This document shows positions 7,667 to 16,720 of a stretch of DNA of 51,288 nucleotides, piece by piece. A program made the translations under genes and the position numbers. How positions within the stretch are numbered: position 1 is the first letter of the stretch; each line of letters begins with the position of its first letter. Under the pieces are notes generated by a model. The model did not search any database. It had not been told where the DNA came from and saw nothing but the letters and a program-made list of their open reading frames with translations. Source of the stretch: DATNNN01 sp035601815 (GTDB lineage: Bacteria > Pseudomonadota > Alphaproteobacteria > Rhizobiales > Xanthobacteraceae); NCBI GenBank assembly GCA_035601815.1, contig DATNNN010000019.1, positions 1-51,288 of the forward strand, written 5' to 3'.

Positions 7667-8446
7667 ATGCGCATCCCTTTCTTCTCCCGGCCCAAGGTGA
7701 AATCCGAACGGCTAATCGTCGCCTCCGGCGACGGCACCCACGAGATCGAGGTGCGCCGGCATCCGGCCGCGCGCCGCTATAGCCTGCGCGTGCGCGAGAC
7801 GAGCCGCGACGTCGTGCTCACCATGCCGACGCGCGGATCGTTCCGCCAGGCGCGCGCCTTTGCCGAGCGAAACGCCGCCTGGATCGCAGCGCGGCTGAAG
7901 CGGCTAGCCCCGATCGTTGCCTTCGCCGACGGCAACACGATTCCGCTGCGCGGCGTGCCGCACCGGATCGTGCACCGGCTGAACGCCCGCGGCCCGGTGT
8001 GGTGCGAAGCCGGCGAGGACGGAGCGGCGCTTCTGTGCGTGGCCGGCGGCGCTCAGCACGTCGCCCGGCGGGTGGCCGATTTCCTCAAACGCGAAGCGCG
8101 AAGCGATCTTGCCGCCGCCTGCCGCCGCCACGCCGCAGCGCTCGGCGTCAACATCGTCACTGTGAGCGTGCGCGATACGACGAGCCGCTGGGGCTCGTGC
8201 TCGGCCACCGGAACGCTTTCCTTCTCCTGGCGGCTCGTGCTCGCGCCCGCCTACGTCCTCGACTACCTCGCCGCCCACGAGGTGGCGCATTGCGTCGAGC
8301 TCAATCATTCGCCTCGCTTCTGGCGGGCGGTCGACCGCCTCACGCCGGAGCGAAAGCGCGCCGAGGCGTGGCTGCGCTTCCACGGCAACGAGCTGCATCG
8401 CTTCGGCCCGCCGAAGCTCAGCGGCGGCCGAACAGCTTGTCGATGA
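7667..8446 (+). CDS. YgjP/M48-like zinc metallopeptidase
   Basis: A 259-aa protein with an HEVAH motif (His204, Glu205, His208) followed by NHSPRFW, whose His214 is the likely third zinc ligand. It also has the conserved RWGSCS segment upstream. This is the YgjP (DUF45) family, related to SprT/WLM zinc peptidases; physiological substrates are unknown. I prefer ATG 7667 (MRIPFFSRP); an in-frame TTG at 7628 would add 13 residues. The 3' end overlaps the convergent penicillin-binding protein gene by 29 bases, so the two genes share their last codons on opposite strands. Confidence 0.85.
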   Translation: MRIPFFSRPKVKSERLIVASGDGTHEIEVRRHPAARRYSLRVRETSRDVVLTMPTRGSFRQARAFAERNAAWIAARLKRLAPIVAFADGNTIPLRGVPHRIVHRLNARGPVWCEAGEDGAALLCVAGGAQHVARRVADFLKREARSDLAAACRRHAAALGVNIVTVSVRDTTSRWGSCSATGTLSFSWRLVLAPAYVLDYLAAHEVAHCVELNHSPRFWRAVDRLTPERKRAEAWLRFHGNELHRFGPPKLSGGRTACR

Positions 8447-10475
8447 GCCAGTTGTCGAGGAGGCCCTGGCCTGACGGGGCGGGTTGCGCCTCGGGCCTCG
8501 CGTCGATGCGCGCCTCGGGCCGGATCACCGGCAGCGACGCCGACGCATAGTTGCCGCCGGGCAGCGCCACCATGGGCACGCCCACGTGCGCGGTGCGCAT
8601 AAACTTGCTCCAGATGTCCACCGGCATGTTCGAGCCGGACGCGCGCTTGGTCGGCGAGTTGTCGTCGTTGCCGAGCCACACACCGGCGACCAGGCGGCCG
8701 GTGTAGCCGACGAACCAGGCATCGCGGAAATCCTGGCTGGTGCCGGTCTTGCCCGCCGCCTGCCAGCCGGGCAGCGCGGCGCGGCGCGCCGTGCCGGTGA
8801 GCAGCGTCTCCTCCAGCATGCGGTTCATCATCGCCACGTGCTCGGGTGCCGCGACGCGGCCAGGGCCGGAGGCGGCGCGGGCGTAGAGAAATTTCCCACT
8901 CGGGCCGCGCACCCGCTCGATCACGTGCGGGATGACGCCGATGCCGCCGTTGGCGAACGGCGCATAGGCGGAAACGAGCTCGAGCAGGCTCACCTCCGAG
9001 GTGCCGAGCGCGATCGAGGCGTTGGCGTCGAGCTTGGAGGCGATGCCCATGCGCCGCGCGGTGGCGGCGACGTTCTTCGGCCCGACTTCGAGCCCGACGC
9101 GCACCGCGACCGTGTTGAGCGAGTTGGAAAGCGCGGTGGTGAGCGTCACCGGTCCCTGGTACTCGTGGGAGAAGTTCTCCGGCCGCCAGCCGCGCACGTC
9201 GATGGGCGCGTCGTCGCGCACGGTGTCGGGCGTCAGCCCTGCTTCGAGCGCCGTCAGATAGACGAACGGCTTGAACGCCGAGCCCGGCTGGCGCCGCGCC
9301 GCCACGGCGCGGTTGAACTGGCTCTCGGCATAGGCGCGGCCGCCGACCAGCGCCCGCACCGCGCCGTTCGGATCCATGGCGACGATCGCGCCTTGCGTCA
9401 CGCCGAAGCGCTCGCCCCTGGGGGCGAGTTCTTCCGCCAGCGATTTTTCCGCCGCCATCTGCAGCACCGGGTCGATGGTGGTCTGCACCGTGACGTCGGA
9501 ATCGAGGGGGCCCACATAATCATCGAGCGAATCCATCACCCAGTCGGCGACGTAGCCGATGGAGCCCGGCCCCGAGTTCTGCACCACCGCCGCGGGACGC
9601 AGCCGCGCCGTGCGCGCCATGCCCTCGCTCACGAAATTCCCATCGACCATGGCCGTGAGCACGAGCTCGGCGCGCTCGCGCGCCAGCGCCGGATTGCGCG
9701 TGGGTGCCAACCGCGACGGCGCCTTGACCAGCCCGGCGAGCATGGTGGCTTCGGCGAGCGTGACGGCGCGCGCGGACTTGCCGAAATAGCGCTGCGCCGC
9801 CGCCTCCACGCCGTAGGCGCCGGAGCCGAAGTAGACGCGATTGAGGTAGAGCTCGAGGATCTGATCCTTGCTGTAGGTGCGCTCGAGCCAAAGTGCCAGC
9901 ACCAGCTCGTCGAGCTTGCGCGCGAAAGTGCGCTGCTCCGACAGAAAGAGATTCTTCGCCAGCTGTTGGGTCAGCGTGGAGGCGCCCTCGCGCACCCCGC
10001 GCGAAGTCACGTTCACGTAGACGGCGCGCACGATGCCGACCGGGTCGAGTCCGAAGTGGCGGTAGAAGCGCCGGTCTTCGATGGCGATGAACGCCTGCGG
10101 CAGATACGGCGGCAGCGCCTTGAGCGGCAGCGCGATGCCGCCCATGTCGCCGCGGGTGGCGATCATCTTGCCGTCGACGCCGAGGATGGTGACGGTCGGC
10201 GGCCGCTTCGGCACGACGAGCGTGTGCAGCGGCGGCAACCGCGCAGCCTGCCACACGGCGAGCGCACCGACGGCGAGTCCTACCCACACGCCGAGCACCG
10301 CTCCCCAATAAACAAGCGTGCCGACGGGGCCGCGGCGGCGGCGCGGCTTCTTGCGCCGGGGTCGGCGCGGGGCCGGGGCCTCGCGTTCCGCGGCCGGCGC
10401 GCCACCGACGCGGTCGCGCACATTGGGTCTGAGCTCGAAGAACGAGCCGGCTATTCCGCGCCTTACCCGAGCCAT
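8418..10475 (-). CDS. Class A penicillin-binding protein (PBP1A family)
   Basis: A bifunctional peptidoglycan synthase (685 aa) of the inner membrane. A basic cytoplasmic tail rich in Arg, Pro and Lys (about residues 35-50) is followed by one membrane helix (about 55-76). The GT51 glycosyltransferase domain has the catalytic Glu133 (IEDRRFYRHFG), REGASTLTQQLAKN and the YLNRVYFG motif. The transpeptidase domain has SAFK (Ser399, Lys402), SLN (452-454) and KTGTS (from Lys576). The C-terminal 60 residues are Pro/Ala-rich. TGAGGACC lies just before ATG 10475. It could be called mrcA/pbpC; which paralogue it is cannot be told here. Confidence 0.93.
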   Translation of the reverse strand: MARVRRGIAGSFFELRPNVRDRVGGAPAAEREAPAPRRPRRKKPRRRRGPVGTLVYWGAVLGVWVGLAVGALAVWQAARLPPLHTLVVPKRPPTVTILGVDGKMIATRGDMGGIALPLKALPPYLPQAFIAIEDRRFYRHFGLDPVGIVRAVYVNVTSRGVREGASTLTQQLAKNLFLSEQRTFARKLDELVLALWLERTYSKDQILELYLNRVYFGSGAYGVEAAAQRYFGKSARAVTLAEATMLAGLVKAPSRLAPTRNPALARERAELVLTAMVDGNFVSEGMARTARLRPAAVVQNSGPGSIGYVADWVMDSLDDYVGPLDSDVTVQTTIDPVLQMAAEKSLAEELAPRGERFGVTQGAIVAMDPNGAVRALVGGRAYAESQFNRAVAARRQPGSAFKPFVYLTALEAGLTPDTVRDDAPIDVRGWRPENFSHEYQGPVTLTTALSNSLNTVAVRVGLEVGPKNVAATARRMGIASKLDANASIALGTSEVSLLELVSAYAPFANGGIGVIPHVIERVRGPSGKFLYARAASGPGRVAAPEHVAMMNRMLEETLLTGTARRAALPGWQAAGKTGTSQDFRDAWFVGYTGRLVAGVWLGNDDNSPTKRASGSNMPVDIWSKFMRTAHVGVPMVALPGGNYASASLPVIRPEARIDARPEAQPAPSGQGLLDNWLIDKLFGRR

Positions 10476-10545
10476 TTCGGTCCTCAGGCCCCCGCATCCG
10501 TCGCGGGAGGTTAAGGAGACCTAAATGCGGCGATTTAAGGCGGGG

Positions 10546-13356
10546 TTAAGCGCGGGCCGCGGCGGGCGCCCGCTTGGCGGCGTCGCGCTCGTGGCCCTGG
10601 AACACGTCGAGCAAACCCCGGCGGATCGCGGTCTGGCGCGGCGCCAGGACGATTTTCGCGCCGGTGAGGTCGGTCACATAGAAGACGTCAACGGCGCGCT
10701 CGCCGAAGGTCGCCACGTGCGCCGAGGCGATGTTGAGGTTGAGGCGCGAGATGGTGGTGGTGAGATCGTAGAGCAGGCCCGGCCGGTCGAGCCCCGATAC
10801 CTCGATCACGGTGTGGCGGTCGGACCAGAGGTTGTTGACGTTGACCTCGGGCTCGACCGAGAAGGTGCCGGGGCGCGAGCGGGGCACGCGGCGGGCGATG
10901 ACCTCCGGCAGGCGCGTTCTGCCCTGCAACGCCTGCTCGATGCCCTCGGCGATGCGGCCGGCGCGGCGGCTTTCGTCCTCGTCGCGGTCGAACTCGCGCG
11001 AGATCGAGATGTTGTCGAGCGCGAGACCATCGGTGGTGGTGAAGATCTGCGCGTCGACGATGTTGCCGCCGGCGGCAGCGCAGGCGCCGGCGATCATGGC
11101 CAAAAGCCGCGGATGATCCGGCGCCAGGATCGTGAGCTCGGTGACGCCGCGCGTCGCATCCATGCGCGCGGAGGTGGCGAGAGTCTTGTGCTGCCGCTCG
11201 GCCTCGTCGAGGAAGCGGGCGTGGGCGATCTTGCGCTCCAGATCCACCTTCAGCCAGTAGGGCGGATAGTGGCGGCCGATGTAGCGGTCGATCCTCTCCG
11301 GCGGCCAGTCCTTGAGCGCGCCGCGGAATTCCTGCTGCGCCATCAACACGCGCTTGGTGCGGTTGACCTCGGAGAAGCCGCCGGTGAGCGCCGGCTCCGT
11401 CTCGTAGTAGAGGCTGCGCAGGAGCTGCGCCTTCCAGCCGTTCCACACGCCGGGGCCGACGGCGCGGATGTCGGCGGTGGTGAGGATGAGCAGCATCTTC
11501 AGCCGCTCGAGGTTCTGCACCACGGCGGCGAAATCCTCGATGGTCTTGCGGTCGGCGAGATCGCGCGACTGCGCCGTGGTCGACATGACGAGGTGCTTTT
11601 CCACGAGCCACGCCACTGTGTCGGTTTCCGCCTGGCTCAAGCCCAGGCGTGGGCCGAAGCGGCGCGCGATACGGGCGCCGGCGATGGAGTGATCCTCCGG
11701 ACGGCCCTTGGCGATGTCGTGGAGAAAGAGCGCGATATAGAGGAGATCACGGTTCTTGACGCCGGACATGAGCTCGTTGGCGAGGCCGTAGGCGGGATTC
11801 TTGCCGCGCTCGATCTCGGTGAGCGCGCCGATGCAGCGGATCAAGTGCTCGTCGACGGTGTAGTGGTGATAGAGGTTGAACTGCATCATGGCCACGACGC
11901 GGCCGAACTCGGGAACGAAATGCCCGAGCACGCCCGCCTCGTTCATGCGGCGCAGCACCAGCTCCGGCGCGCGGCGCGATGCCAGGATTTCGCGAAATAG
12001 GCGGTTCGCCTCTTGATCGGCGCGCAGCTCCTTGTCGATGAGGTCCAGCGAACGACGCGCGAGCCGCAGCGCGTCGGGATGGAACTCCAGATCATGGCGG
12101 TCGGCGATGTGAAAAAGGCGGATGAGGTTGACCCCGTCGCGGTCGAACACCTTTTCGTCGGCGACGTTGAGCCGGTCGTTCTCGATGACGAAGCCGGGGT
12201 GCTCCTTGAGCGGGCGGGGCTTGCGGCGGGTGAGACGCGCGAACACCCGCGTCAGCCGCGGCGCCGGCGTGGCGTGGCTCTCCTCGAGCTCGGCGCAGAC
12301 GATGCCGGTGAGGTCGCCGACGTCCTTGGCCACCAGGAAGTAATGCTTCATGAAGCGCTCGACGTCCTTGAGGCCCGGGTGCTCGACGTAGCCGAGGCGC
12401 ACCGCCATTTCGCGCTGCACCTCGAACGACAACCGCTCCTCGGCGCGGCCGGCGAGGAAGTGCAAATGGCAGCGCACCGCCCAGAGGAAATCCTCGCAGC
12501 GGCGAAACAGCGCGAACTCGGTCTTGGTGAACACGCCCTTGTCGACGAGCTCGGCCGTCTCGCGCACGCGGTAGACATATTTGGCGATCCAGAACAGCGT
12601 GTGCAGATCGCGCAGCCCCCCTTTGCCGTCCTTGACATTGGGCTCGACCAGATAGCGCGACTCGCCGGCGCGCCGGTGACGCTCGCTGCGCTCGGCGAGC
12701 TTGGCGGCAACGAACGCGGCTGCGGTTCCCTGTACGATGTCGCGATCGAAGCGGGCGGTTAGCTCCTCGAACAGCGCCGTGTCGCCGGCGACCTGGCGCG
12801 CCTCGAGCAGCGTGGTGCGGATCGTCATGTCCGCGCGCGCCTGGCGGATGCACTCGTCCACCGAACGCGTGGCGTTGCCGACCTTCAGCCCCATGTCCCA
12901 GAGGGCATAGAGGATCGCTTCCGCGACGCTCTCACCCCAGGCGGTCTGCTTGTAGGGCAGGAGAAAGACGAGATCGATGTCCGAGCCCGACGCCAGCATG
13001 CCGCGGCCGTAGCCGCCGACGGCGACCACGCTCATGCGCTCGCTCGAGGAGGGATTGCTGGAGCGATAGAGCGAGCCCGCGATCACCTCGAAGGAGAGCA
13101 CGATGATTAAGTCCATCAGTTGCGATAGCCGCTCGGCGGCGGCGCGGCCCTTGCCGCCGGCGAGCAGGAATTCCTCGGTGGCGCGGCGCCCTTCGTCGGA
13201 AACCCGCTTCAGGCGCTGGGTGAGGGCCGCGCGGAGCGCGGTTTCGTTGCCGGCAAACTCGGCCGCCAGCGCTGACAGCTCCTGGCGCAACGCCGCCGTG
13301 TCGGGAAGCGCCGCGGACTCCGATAGCGTCGGGCGGGAGCGGGACGAACGTTGCAT
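10546..13356 (-). CDS. glnD: PII uridylyltransferase/uridylyl-removing enzyme
   Basis: GlnD (936 aa) senses glutamine and adds or removes UMP on PII proteins, linking nitrogen status to glutamine synthetase and nitrogen gene control. The nucleotidyltransferase motif is GGYGRGMLASGSDIDL (114-129, with Asp126 and Asp128). The HD hydrolase domain shows FLHDIAKGRPEDHS near residue 547. Two C-terminal ACT domains start at about 730 (TELTILAPDHPRLLAMIAG) and 845 (TVIEVSGLDRPGLLYDLTT). The length is normal for alphaproteobacteria. The start at ATG 13356 has only a weak ribosome site. It ends 70 bases before the penicillin-binding protein gene on the same strand. The divergent ssuA-like gene lies across an AT-rich spacer. 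Confidence 0.96.
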   Translation of the reverse strand: MQRSSRSRPTLSESAALPDTAALRQELSALAAEFAGNETALRAALTQRLKRVSDEGRRATEEFLLAGGKGRAAAERLSQLMDLIIVLSFEVIAGSLYRSSNPSSSERMSVVAVGGYGRGMLASGSDIDLVFLLPYKQTAWGESVAEAILYALWDMGLKVGNATRSVDECIRQARADMTIRTTLLEARQVAGDTALFEELTARFDRDIVQGTAAAFVAAKLAERSERHRRAGESRYLVEPNVKDGKGGLRDLHTLFWIAKYVYRVRETAELVDKGVFTKTEFALFRRCEDFLWAVRCHLHFLAGRAEERLSFEVQREMAVRLGYVEHPGLKDVERFMKHYFLVAKDVGDLTGIVCAELEESHATPAPRLTRVFARLTRRKPRPLKEHPGFVIENDRLNVADEKVFDRDGVNLIRLFHIADRHDLEFHPDALRLARRSLDLIDKELRADQEANRLFREILASRRAPELVLRRMNEAGVLGHFVPEFGRVVAMMQFNLYHHYTVDEHLIRCIGALTEIERGKNPAYGLANELMSGVKNRDLLYIALFLHDIAKGRPEDHSIAGARIARRFGPRLGLSQAETDTVAWLVEKHLVMSTTAQSRDLADRKTIEDFAAVVQNLERLKMLLILTTADIRAVGPGVWNGWKAQLLRSLYYETEPALTGGFSEVNRTKRVLMAQQEFRGALKDWPPERIDRYIGRHYPPYWLKVDLERKIAHARFLDEAERQHKTLATSARMDATRGVTELTILAPDHPRLLAMIAGACAAAGGNIVDAQIFTTTDGLALDNISISREFDRDEDESRRAGRIAEGIEQALQGRTRLPEVIARRVPRSRPGTFSVEPEVNVNNLWSDRHTVIEVSGLDRPGLLYDLTTTISRLNLNIASAHVATFGERAVDVFYVTDLTGAKIVLAPRQTAIRRGLLDVFQGHERDAAKRAPAAARA

Positions 13357-13481
13357 CGGGAGGACCTGACGGGGACTTAGACGATCCGCGTCAGGGTGTC
13401 ACCGCCGCAGCGCAAAGCCAACAATGTCTTTGAATAGGCTAAGAATTTATATCACGTATATTTAGTGTATTAAATGATCTA

Positions 13482-13511
13482 TTGACAATTATTTTCTGGA
13501 TAATGGATAAC
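13482..13511 (+). promoter_or_regulatory. Candidate promoter of the sulfonate-type ABC operon
   Basis: A perfect TTGACA (13482-13487) and GATAAC (13506-13511) are 18 bases apart in an unusually AT-rich patch (about 13435-13515) between glnD and the substrate-binding protein. A short inverted repeat ATTTA-GTGTAT-TAAAT (13460-13475) just upstream could be a regulator site. It is followed 63 bases later by the ATG. Confidence 0.55.
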
Positions 13512-13574
13512 TTGGTCCGTCTTTCCCCTCGTGCGGTCCGGTGACCGCGCATTCGACCGGCCAGGAGAACTTCC

Positions 13575-14546
13575 ATGCTGTCACGTCGTCGCTTCGCCGC
13601 CACCGCCGGCGCCTTCGCCCTCGCGCTCGCGCTTCCGACGCACGCCGCCAACCTCAGCGAGCTGCGCCTCGACTGGGCGACCTACAATCCGGTCTCGATC
13701 ATCATCCGCAACCAGGGCCTGCTCGAGAAGGAATTCGAAAAAGACGGCATCAAGGTGCGCTGGGTGCAGACGCTCGGCTCCAACAAGGCGCTGGAGTTCC
13801 TGAACGCGGGCTCGATCGACCTCGGCTCGACCGCCGGCGCCGCGGCACTCATCGCCCGCATCAACGGCAACCCGATCAAGTCGATCTACGTCTATTCGCG
13901 TCCGGAGTGGACGGCGCTCGTCACCCGCCCCAACACCGGCATCAAGAGCGTCGCCAATCTCAAGGGCAAGTCGGTGGCGGTCACCCGCGGCACCGACCCG
14001 CACATCTTCCTCGTGCGGGCGCTCGCCGACGCCGGGCTCACCGACAAAGACGTGAAGTTCGTGCTGCTCCAGCACGCCGACGGTCGCCTGGCGCTGACCC
14101 GCGGCGACGTGGACGCCTGGGCGGGGCTCGACCCGATGATGGCGGCGGCGGAAATCGACGATGGCGCGGTCCTGTTCTTCCGCAAGCCCGAAGCCAACAC
14201 CTGGGGCGTGCTCAACGTGCGCGAGGACTTCGCGAAGGAGAACCCGGAGATCGTCGTTCGCGTGCTCAAGGTCTACGAGCAGGCGCGGCGCTGGGCGCTC
14301 GCCAATCCCAAGGAAGTCACCAAGCTCCTGGCGGAAGCCGCCAAGATTCCGGAGAAGGTCGCCGAAAAGCAGCTCACCGAGCGCACCGAGTTGACGCACA
14401 GCGCCATCGGCAAGGCGCAGGCGGACTCGATCTTCGCGGCCGGCGTCGCCCTCCAACAGGCGGGCGTGCTCCCCGCCAACGTCGACATGCGCAAGGCTGT
14501 CGACGAATTGATCGATCCGCGCTTCAACGCGTCCCTGTCCAACTGA
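13575..14546 (+). CDS. ssuA: ABC transporter substrate-binding protein, sulfonate type (SsuA-like)
   Basis: Periplasmic binding protein (323 aa) of the SsuA/TauA/NrtA family, which captures alkanesulfonates or related small organic ions. The N-terminus MLSRRRFAATAGAFALALAL carries a twin-arginine-like SRRRF motif and a hydrophobic core, with cleavage expected after THA (about residue 24). Family features include the opening strand LRLDWATYNPVS, GSNKALEFLNAGSIDLGST and LKGKSVAVTRGTDPHIFLV. CAGGAGAAC precedes ATG 13575. It is first in a run with permease and ATPase genes. No sulfonate monooxygenase (ssuD) is nearby, so the exact substrate is uncertain. Confidence 0.85.
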   Translation: MLSRRRFAATAGAFALALALPTHAANLSELRLDWATYNPVSIIIRNQGLLEKEFEKDGIKVRWVQTLGSNKALEFLNAGSIDLGSTAGAAALIARINGNPIKSIYVYSRPEWTALVTRPNTGIKSVANLKGKSVAVTRGTDPHIFLVRALADAGLTDKDVKFVLLQHADGRLALTRGDVDAWAGLDPMMAAAEIDDGAVLFFRKPEANTWGVLNVREDFAKENPEIVVRVLKVYEQARRWALANPKEVTKLLAEAAKIPEKVAEKQLTERTELTHSAIGKAQADSIFAAGVALQQAGVLPANVDMRKAVDELIDPRFNASLSN

Positions 14547-14568
14547 CGGGACTGCTTGAGCCGTGGTC

Positions 14569-15408
14569 ATGACTACCTACGATCAGGTGAGTGCGGCCGG
14601 CGAACCGGCGTTCCAACGGCAGGCTGAGCGGATAAACCGCGGCATGAGCCGCCGCTTTATCCTCGGCCTGCTCGTGCCGGTCGTGCTCGCGATCGCGTGG
14701 GAGGCCGCGGTCAGCCTTGGCATCGCGTCGGGGCGGCTGATGCCGCCGCCGACGCGGCTCTTCGGCACGCTGTGGGATCTGGCCGCGACCGGCGAGCTCT
14801 TCCGCCACATCGGGGCGACCACGGCGCGCGTCGCCGTCGGCTTCGCGCTCGGCGTCGTGGCGGCGACCCTGGTCGGCGCGCTCGCCGGCGCCTCGCGGCT
14901 GTCGCGGGAACTCCTCGACCCGACGCTGCAAGGGCTGCGCGCGGTGCCGTCGATCGCGTGGGTGCCGCTCTTCATTCTCTGGTTCGGCATCTTCGAGCAG
15001 TCGAAGATCATGCTGATCGCGGTCGGCTGCTTCTTCCCGGTCTACCTCGGCGTGCTCGGCGCGATCCTGTCGGTAGACCGCAAGATCGTGGAGGTCGGGC
15101 GGAGCTTCCGCCTTTCCCCGGTCGCGCTGGTGCGCCGCATTCTATTGCCGGCGATCCTGCCTACCTACGTAGTGAGCTTGCGCACCGGCCTCGGCCTCGG
15201 CTGGATGTTTGTGGTCGCGGCCGAGTTCATGGGCGCATCCGAGGGCCTCGGCTACCTGCTGGTGGACGGACAACAGCTCGGCAAGCCCGCCCAGATCCTC
15301 GCCGCGATCCTTACCTTTGCGCTGCTTGGCAAACTAACCGACGGCTTGCTCGCGGCCGCCGCGGCACCCTTCCTTAAATGGCAGGACGCGTTCGCGCCGC
15401 GTAACTGA
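14569..15408 (+). CDS. ssuC: ABC transporter permease, sulfonate type (SsuC-like)
   Basis: Inner-membrane permease (279 aa) of the binding-protein-dependent family, with about six helices. The cytoplasmic EAA loop that contacts the ATPase is seen as VEVGRSFRLSPVALVRRILLP. The C-terminus (LLVDGQQLGKPAQILAAIL) is typical of SsuC/TauC. A GTG at 14563 two codons upstream of ATG 14569 is an alternative start, and neither has a strong ribosome site. The gene follows the binding protein by 22 bases and precedes the ATPase by seven, so the three are surely one operon. Confidence 0.86.
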   Translation: MTTYDQVSAAGEPAFQRQAERINRGMSRRFILGLLVPVVLAIAWEAAVSLGIASGRLMPPPTRLFGTLWDLAATGELFRHIGATTARVAVGFALGVVAATLVGALAGASRLSRELLDPTLQGLRAVPSIAWVPLFILWFGIFEQSKIMLIAVGCFFPVYLGVLGAILSVDRKIVEVGRSFRLSPVALVRRILLPAILPTYVVSLRTGLGLGWMFVVAAEFMGASEGLGYLLVDGQQLGKPAQILAAILTFALLGKLTDGLLAAAAAPFLKWQDAFAPRN

Positions 15409-15415
15409 GAACCCG

Positions 15416-16189
15416 ATGCTCAACGTAGAGTCCGTCGACAAAATCTACCCGAACGGCGCCCACGCGCTCGCGGGCGTAAGCCTCGCGTTGGCCGCCGGCG
15501 AGATCGTCGCCGTGGTCGGCGGCTCGGGCTGCGGCAAGAGCACGCTGTTGCGCCTCATCGCCGGCCTCGATCGCGCTACCCAAGGCCGCATTCGGCTCGA
15601 CGGTGAATTCATCGACGCGCCGCACGCGGCGGTGGGCCTCGTGTTCCAGGAGCCGCGGCTCTTGCCCTGGCTCACGGTAGCGCAGAACGTGGGTTTCGGC
15701 CTTGCCGACCGCCCGCGCGCGGAGCGGCAGCGGCTGGTAGCCGAGGTGCTGGAGCGCGTGGGCCTCGCCGACTACGCCCAGTGCTGGCCGCGCGAGCTCT
15801 CGGGCGGACAAGCGCAGCGCGTCGCGATCGCGCGGGCGCTGGCGCCACGGCCGAAGGTGCTCTTGCTCGATGAGCCGTTCTCCGCGCTGGACGCGTTCAC
15901 TCGCGCGAGCCTGCAGGAGCACGTCCTTGATCTGTGGGCCGCGTTGCGCCCGACGCTGTTGCTCGTAACGCACGACGTGGAGGAGGCGGCCTTTCTCGCC
16001 GACCGGGTGCTGGTGATGCGCCCGCGGCCCGGACGCTTCTCGGCCGCGATCGAGCTCCGGCTGCCGCGGCCGCGCGACCGCTACGGCGCTTCCGTGGAGG
16101 CGTCAAAGCGGCGTATCCTCAATGCCCTAGATCGATCGCTGCGGGCAGTCCCGGGCGGCGAGGAGCTTGCTCCCGCCGCCGCCATCTGA
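15416..16189 (+). CDS. ssuB: ABC transporter ATP-binding protein, sulfonate type (SsuB-like)
   Basis: ATPase (257 aa) energising the preceding permease. Walker A is GGSGCGKST, the Q loop is VFQEPRLLPWLTV, the signature is LSGGQAQRVAIARAL, Walker B is LLLDEPFSALD, and the switch His is in VTHDVEEA. The PRLLPW sequence after the Q loop is characteristic of the nitrate/sulfonate/taurine importers. Its start ATG 15416 is seven bases past the permease stop. The OsmC-type gene begins 20 bases after its stop and probably belongs to the same transcript. Confidence 0.9.
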   Translation: MLNVESVDKIYPNGAHALAGVSLALAAGEIVAVVGGSGCGKSTLLRLIAGLDRATQGRIRLDGEFIDAPHAAVGLVFQEPRLLPWLTVAQNVGFGLADRPRAERQRLVAEVLERVGLADYAQCWPRELSGGQAQRVAIARALAPRPKVLLLDEPFSALDAFTRASLQEHVLDLWAALRPTLLLVTHDVEEAAFLADRVLVMRPRPGRFSAAIELRLPRPRDRYGASVEASKRRILNALDRSLRAVPGGEELAPAAAI

Positions 16190-16209
16190 ATTCGCGTGAG
16201 GAGAACCAC

Positions 16210-16719
16210 ATGGACGCAAGCGAGCTTCGCGAGCTGCAGGCGCCGCTGAAGGAGCGCTACAAGAAGGAGCCGAACGCCGCCCTGATCACGCTGAAAGCGC
16301 GCGGCGCGCTCGGCGAAGGCCTCGCCTGCAAGGTGGAGACGGGGCGCGCGCTCGCCATCGCGGGCCTGCATCCGGCGACCGGCGGCTCCGGGCATGAGCT
16401 CTGTTCCGGCGACATGCTCCTCGAGGCGCTCGTCGCCTGCGCCGGGGTGACGCTGAAGTCGGTGGCGACCGCGTTCGGCATCGAGGTGCGCAGCGGCACC
16501 GTGCAGGCCGAAGGCGAGATCGACTTCCGCGGCACGCTCGGCGTCGACCGCGAGACGCCGGTGGGCTTCGAGGAAATCCGCGTGACGTTCACCGTCGACG
16601 CCGACGCTACGCAAGAGCAGCTCGACAAGCTGCTTTCCGTCACCGAGCGCTACTGCGTGGTGCTGCAGACGCTGCGCAAGGGCGTCAAGGCGGACGCCAA
16701 GCTCGTGCGCGGGCGCTGA
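16210..16719 (+). CDS. OsmC family peroxide-handling protein
   Basis: A 169-aa OsmC/Ohr-superfamily protein. Members reduce hydroperoxides or handle reactive sulfur species with two cysteines; here Cys77 (LLEALVACAGVTLK) and Cys149 (TERYCVVLQTL) are at the family positions. GAGGAGAAC lies just before ATG 16210. It is the last gene of the ssuABC-like operon. Coupling to a sulfur-compound importer suggests a role with organic sulfur or thiol stress rather than osmotic shock; this is inference. It converges on mutS with one base between the two stops. Confidence 0.88.
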   Translation: MDASELRELQAPLKERYKKEPNAALITLKARGALGEGLACKVETGRALAIAGLHPATGGSGHELCSGDMLLEALVACAGVTLKSVATAFGIEVRSGTVQAEGEIDFRGTLGVDRETPVGFEEIRVTFTVDADATQEQLDKLLSVTERYCVVLQTLRKGVKADAKLVRGR

Positions 16720-16720
16720 A

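Noticed and set aside
10525..12000. 491-codon plus-strand frame across glnD
   Set aside because: Antisense to conserved GlnD ACT and HD domains; composition of a shadow frame.
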